DNA of 64,000 bases. It comes from Symsagittifera roscoffensis (Eukaryota > Xenacoelomorpha > Acoela > Convolutidae). Below the pieces are notes generated by a model. It worked only from the letters and a program-made list of their open reading frames with translations, made no database searches and was not told the origin of the DNA. The DNA lies in the NCBI RefSeq assembly GCF_963678635.1, contig NC_087070.1, positions 12,250,539 to 12,314,538 of the forward strand, in the 5' to 3' direction. Made by a program: the position numbers and the translations under genes. Shown piece by piece: positions 60,341-64,000 of the stretch (positions are counted from its first letter, which is position 1; every line of letters starts with the position of its first letter).

Positions 60341-63300
60341 CTTGACTTCAAAAAGAACGTGAACGAGACTAACTGCTGTAAAAAAAATAGTGTTTGTTTT
60401 TTCGGCTAATAATTTTCCTCAAATTATATAGCTTCCTTCTACTTCGTTTGGTTTACTGTATCTCATAATTGTCTATTAAAATCAATGTCTGAATTTGATC
60501 CGCCTCCTTGTAAATCAACAAAAACTTCGAAAGTAGGAGAAAAAGTAAAACACAACTACTGAAAAATATCCCGCTTTTTTCAAAACGAGGTAATTCGAAC
60601 TGGCTTTATCATTTTATCAGAAATAAAAGTTTCTAGAAACAGACCCTAGCCCAATACGACTTACGATCTCATTCAAAAAAAAAGAAGTAAGCATCAATTT
60701 TTTTGCACCAGAGATTGTCTAGATTCGAATTCAAAAAATAACTAGTTTTAGGTAGAAGTTAAAAGGTTTGTTAACAGCGAAAAAAAATTTGATTCATTAT
60801 GTCATCACTTTTAAACCACAATCTTTGGCCGATTAAGTAGAGCAAAACTGAAAAAGACAGTTTCCTACCGTAATTAAAACGAGCATTTGTTTTTAAAATC
60901 AAAAACTCATTAAGCCACCGAAGATTGTCAATAACTAAAATAGCATAAAAATTGAAGAATTTTCCCTTGCCAGAATACTCGAAAAATTTGCCAGCAACTC
61001 CAAATTTAGTAATCAAAATTTCGAAATATTTCAGAATAACAAAACACGGCTTAATTTTTGACAGCTTACAAAGTTGTAAGCTGTCAAAAATTCTTGCATT
61101 CAGAGTCCTTCTGTCTTTAGATTATCTTTGAGATTAAATACAAAGCTCATAATGTTTCTATTAGATAACCACCATCTGAGAGAACGCCAGAAATTTCTTA
61201 TACAACATTGCGGCTTCTGCATTGCTGTTGTGATCGAAGTTTTTGTTTTTTTTTACATATAATCCTTAGATTGGTGTCTTAAATCTCATTTTGAATGGGC
61301 AGTGTTTTATGACCTTTTTTGTTCCGACTTTCGAAGAAAGTGACGGAATATTTGTGCTCAGGTGGTTTGTTATCTCCAGACAAACTTTGACCTTTTTACT
61401 AGCACTTTTTTCACTGGTACTCGACAGATACTTTATACATAAGTTTGAAAAAAATAATTCATTTGTGATCACTTTTTGCAAAGTTATGAGGGTTAAAATA
61501 TTGTCAATTCGATCAATTTGGCGTAACTATTGCGCGCTATATTTTGTGCTGTTTACTTTTACGCCTGAGCGGAGACTTAATCTGTCTTAAAAAATTCGTT
61601 CAAAACTGATTTGAGACCTTAAATTCGGTCTATTCAAAAATTTGCCATACGCGTTAAATAGCACTTTGTAACTTACATAGCGTGTGGGAGGATGATTTTT
61701 AAAAAAATGTCAAAATTTTTGTTTTCCTTGAACTTTTTGTCCGTTTTTTCAAAACGAACCATGCAATCGGGACATTCATGGCTACGTCCTGATCCGAATT
61801 GTCTGATTTTTCCGACTTTCAAAGAAAATGAGGTATATATGTGCTCGGGGTGGTTGTTTTATTCAGACCAATTTCAGAAGTTCTTTTGTTCTCGGGTGGC
61901 TCGATCCGTTCATCTTCGTGATCTAAGAAAGGTCGCCCTCACCATTAAACTAACTTTACTAACCGCTTCCTATGAAACGCGTTCAACTAAATTTCTCGTT
62001 TTATACTTTGATGTGGCACTTTTCTACTCCCATCACTTTACATTTTACGCCATAGTAATCCGTAAAGCAACATTTGAATATTGAAATTTGCGGGGAGGGG
62101 CAATGGAAAAAGCGGTTGATGCTGAAAATGTGAAGCGAATTATCTAAACGTGGATAATTATCGTTCACCACTAAACCGTTTCAATTTGATTTGAGGCAAC
62201 TTAAGTGGTCTTATTAATTCCACACTTAACTCAAATTTTAATTTGTCAAAATTGATACTATCGGCCTAACTTTCACAACTTGTCACTCTTTTATAAACCA
62301 AATTTTATTCGAGAACAAACTTTTATAATATTTGCTAGTAGAAACATTCAGGGTTTTGACCTGATACGAGCACTCTTGTTGTTTTGTATTATTGGATGTT
62401 GACTTTAAACAAGATTTCTGTTTGACCTCCATACACAAAAACTGCTTATCATACAACACCATACAAAAAATTGATCATCATAAAATTTTATACACGGAGA
62501 GTGTATAAAAAGTTTATTATACAATTTCCATATGTAAAAAACTTATGACAAGCAATTTTATCATTGCTTAAAAAAATTCAGTTTTTAGGGAATGTTTTCT
62601 GAATTTTTAGTTGCAATATCACTTTCTCAAATAATCATTTTTCGAAAAAAATAGCAAAATTTTTATAAGATACACTATAAGTTACAATTCAAATTGACTA
62701 TAAAATGAAACCACGATTTTTGACTAAAAACTTTATAGCCACCCGGGTTGACCTCCATACACGCAAAAGCTTATAATACAATTCCATGCAAGAAAAATAT
62801 TTATCATATAATTTCATGCAATAAAAAATTTATCAAAAAATTTCATGCACGAATTCTTTGCAAAAAATGTTTGTTATATAACTCCATATGTTTACCATTG
62901 CGATAAGCAAGAATATTGCAATCGTGTAGACGATTTTTCCCCCGTAGACAACTTTGTGAACAGAATAGCCATTTTGTTAGGAATGGTAATTAACACTTCT
63001 GACAGTCTCAAGCTGTACACAATGAAATGAAACTAAGTAATTAGGTAAGTAAGTATTAATTTAAGTAGTAATTAGGTAAAGACCGTTTCATATGATAATT
63101 AAGTTTTCAAACAAAAATTTTCCAATTTTTTCGGGTTTTTGGTTTTTGTCTTAATTGCTGTTGGTTCTTTATCCGTTTTTTAGAGCACAATTTTTTTATC
63201 TGGTAAGGCTTTTAGTGGCTTACTTGTTAACGAATGGTTTTTGTTCTAGAAAAAACCGTTTTTTTTTATCATCACTGAAATTTCAGTAAATTGTAAATTT

Positions 63301-64000
63301 ACCAAGTCTGATTTTTTTTAAAAAAAGATTGTTACTTTGGCCTAGTCAAATTTTATAGCAAAATTTTTCGGACAACAGTTTTGTTTTTCGGCTTAACAAG
63401 TTTATATTATAATTTCGGGCCTTGTTTTTTTTTGTCGTTTTGTCAATTTTTTTTAACAGTCGGTGGCGTTGTGTATCGCAAGTGGTGCGTATCTCAGCTC
63501 AGCTTTGCCTGTGTGTAAACATGAAGGATAGAATATGCTTACCTTCTTGTAAAAAATCCGAAAAAAAAAATCAAATTTGCGGGGACTTTTTTTCTAAATT
63601 TGATTCCCTATTATCACTTTCATGCTGAAAAAGGCTTATTGAATTCATAAGGTAGTCCAGACCATCTATAACATAGACCAGACTGATTTTGTCATCCAAA
63701 AAAAATGATTTAGAATATTTTTGCAAGAACTTACTTGAATTTTTTAATCCTTGTAGATTGAAGGACATACTTTTTTTGTCAAAACAAGAAGCCTTGGTTC
63801 TAGACTTTTTTTTAGCCGAACGAAAAAAAAATAAAGGTTTTTTAAAGTTCTGACTGATCTATGACATATTATCTCATAAAAATACTACTCATTTGCAAGT
63901 TTCTGTGAGATTTTTTACCTTCAACCAATGGGGTTTGTATGATAGAAAATTTTCGGTTATTGTGTTTTCGGACAAAACACGAAAAATTAGAATATTAAAC
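60341..64000. other. Intergenic DNA with dispersed repeats, no gene seen
   Basis: 61300-61600 resembles 1180-1460. 63470-63520 ('cgcaagtggtgcgtatctcagctcagctttgcctgtgtg') resembles 3375-3410 and 31316-31345. 62430-62520 and 62750-62890 repeat 'gacctccatacac..aaa..cttat.atacaa' phrases. Frames such as 61692-62084 (130 aa) overlap repeat DNA and show no known domain. Confidence 0.45.

Noticed and set aside
61692-62084. 130-aa frame near the end of the window
   Set aside because: Starts in dispersed repeat also present near 1.2-1.5 kb. No domain and no conservation of frame between the repeats.

Overview
The window is nuclear DNA from an animal, AT-rich and repeat-laden. The evidence is a full-length orthologue of the animal protein LYST, LTR elements of the Ty3/gypsy type (Metaviridae), Tc1/mariner-like foldback elements, a LINE relic and exons with GT-AG splice sites. 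The species cannot be named from the sequence; an invertebrate is most likely.

Layout. 1-5011 is host DNA without a convincing gene. It holds a ~170-bp tandem array (1-700), a dispersed repeat module with its own tandem units (about 1840-3430) and three tRNA-like relics (3.7-4.3 kb). 5016-23941 is one complete, very large (18,926 bp) LTR retroelement on the + strand. Its two 410-bp LTRs appear identical and it is flanked by a 4-bp ATAA target duplication. Its order is: LTR, primer site, 1.2-kb leader with paired hairpins, ORF1, ORF2 (no AUG), ORF3 (capsid, zinc knuckle, protease, RT, RNase H, integrase), a 1-kb spacer, ORF4 (376 codons, no methionine), an env-like membrane glycoprotein gene broken by two stops and a frameshift, ORF6 (602 aa, unknown), a predicted 76-bp intron directly after the ORF6 stop, a 3' region and the LTR. 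Several ORFs overlap by ATGA or by a few bases, which suggests coupled translation. A 455-bp tandem duplication straddles the junction of the 3' LTR with host DNA.

24811-31900 is intergenic: a LINE reverse transcriptase relic near 26.1 kb, a tRNA-like relic and a second copy of the 1.8-3.4 kb module. 31905-43088 is a single uninterrupted 3,727-codon ORF for LYST (ConA-like, PH, BEACH and WD40 regions). Its last ~92 codons, the 3' flank and an inserted minus-strand relative of the large element form a ~5.1-kb tandem duplication (42810-47941 and 47942-52619). Both inserts are deletion derivatives: LTR, leader, ORF6 C-terminal remnant, 3' region, LTR.

52.6-64 kb holds a degenerate protein-primed-type DNA polymerase B fragment (minus strand, 53.6-54.65 kb), a perfect Tc1/mariner-like foldback element (55797-56528), two plausible exons of a type II membrane, GT11 fucosyltransferase-like gene (58.2-59.3 kb), a decayed second foldback element and further dispersed repeat.

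Inferred history: a related element inserted downstream of LYST (ATAT target duplication), the locus then duplicated in tandem, and the large full-length element inserted recently upstream. The most novel system is the large retroelement. ORF4 and ORF6 have no family I recognise, ORF2 and ORF4 lack start codons, and it carries an LTR hairpin whose stem covaries with its relatives.
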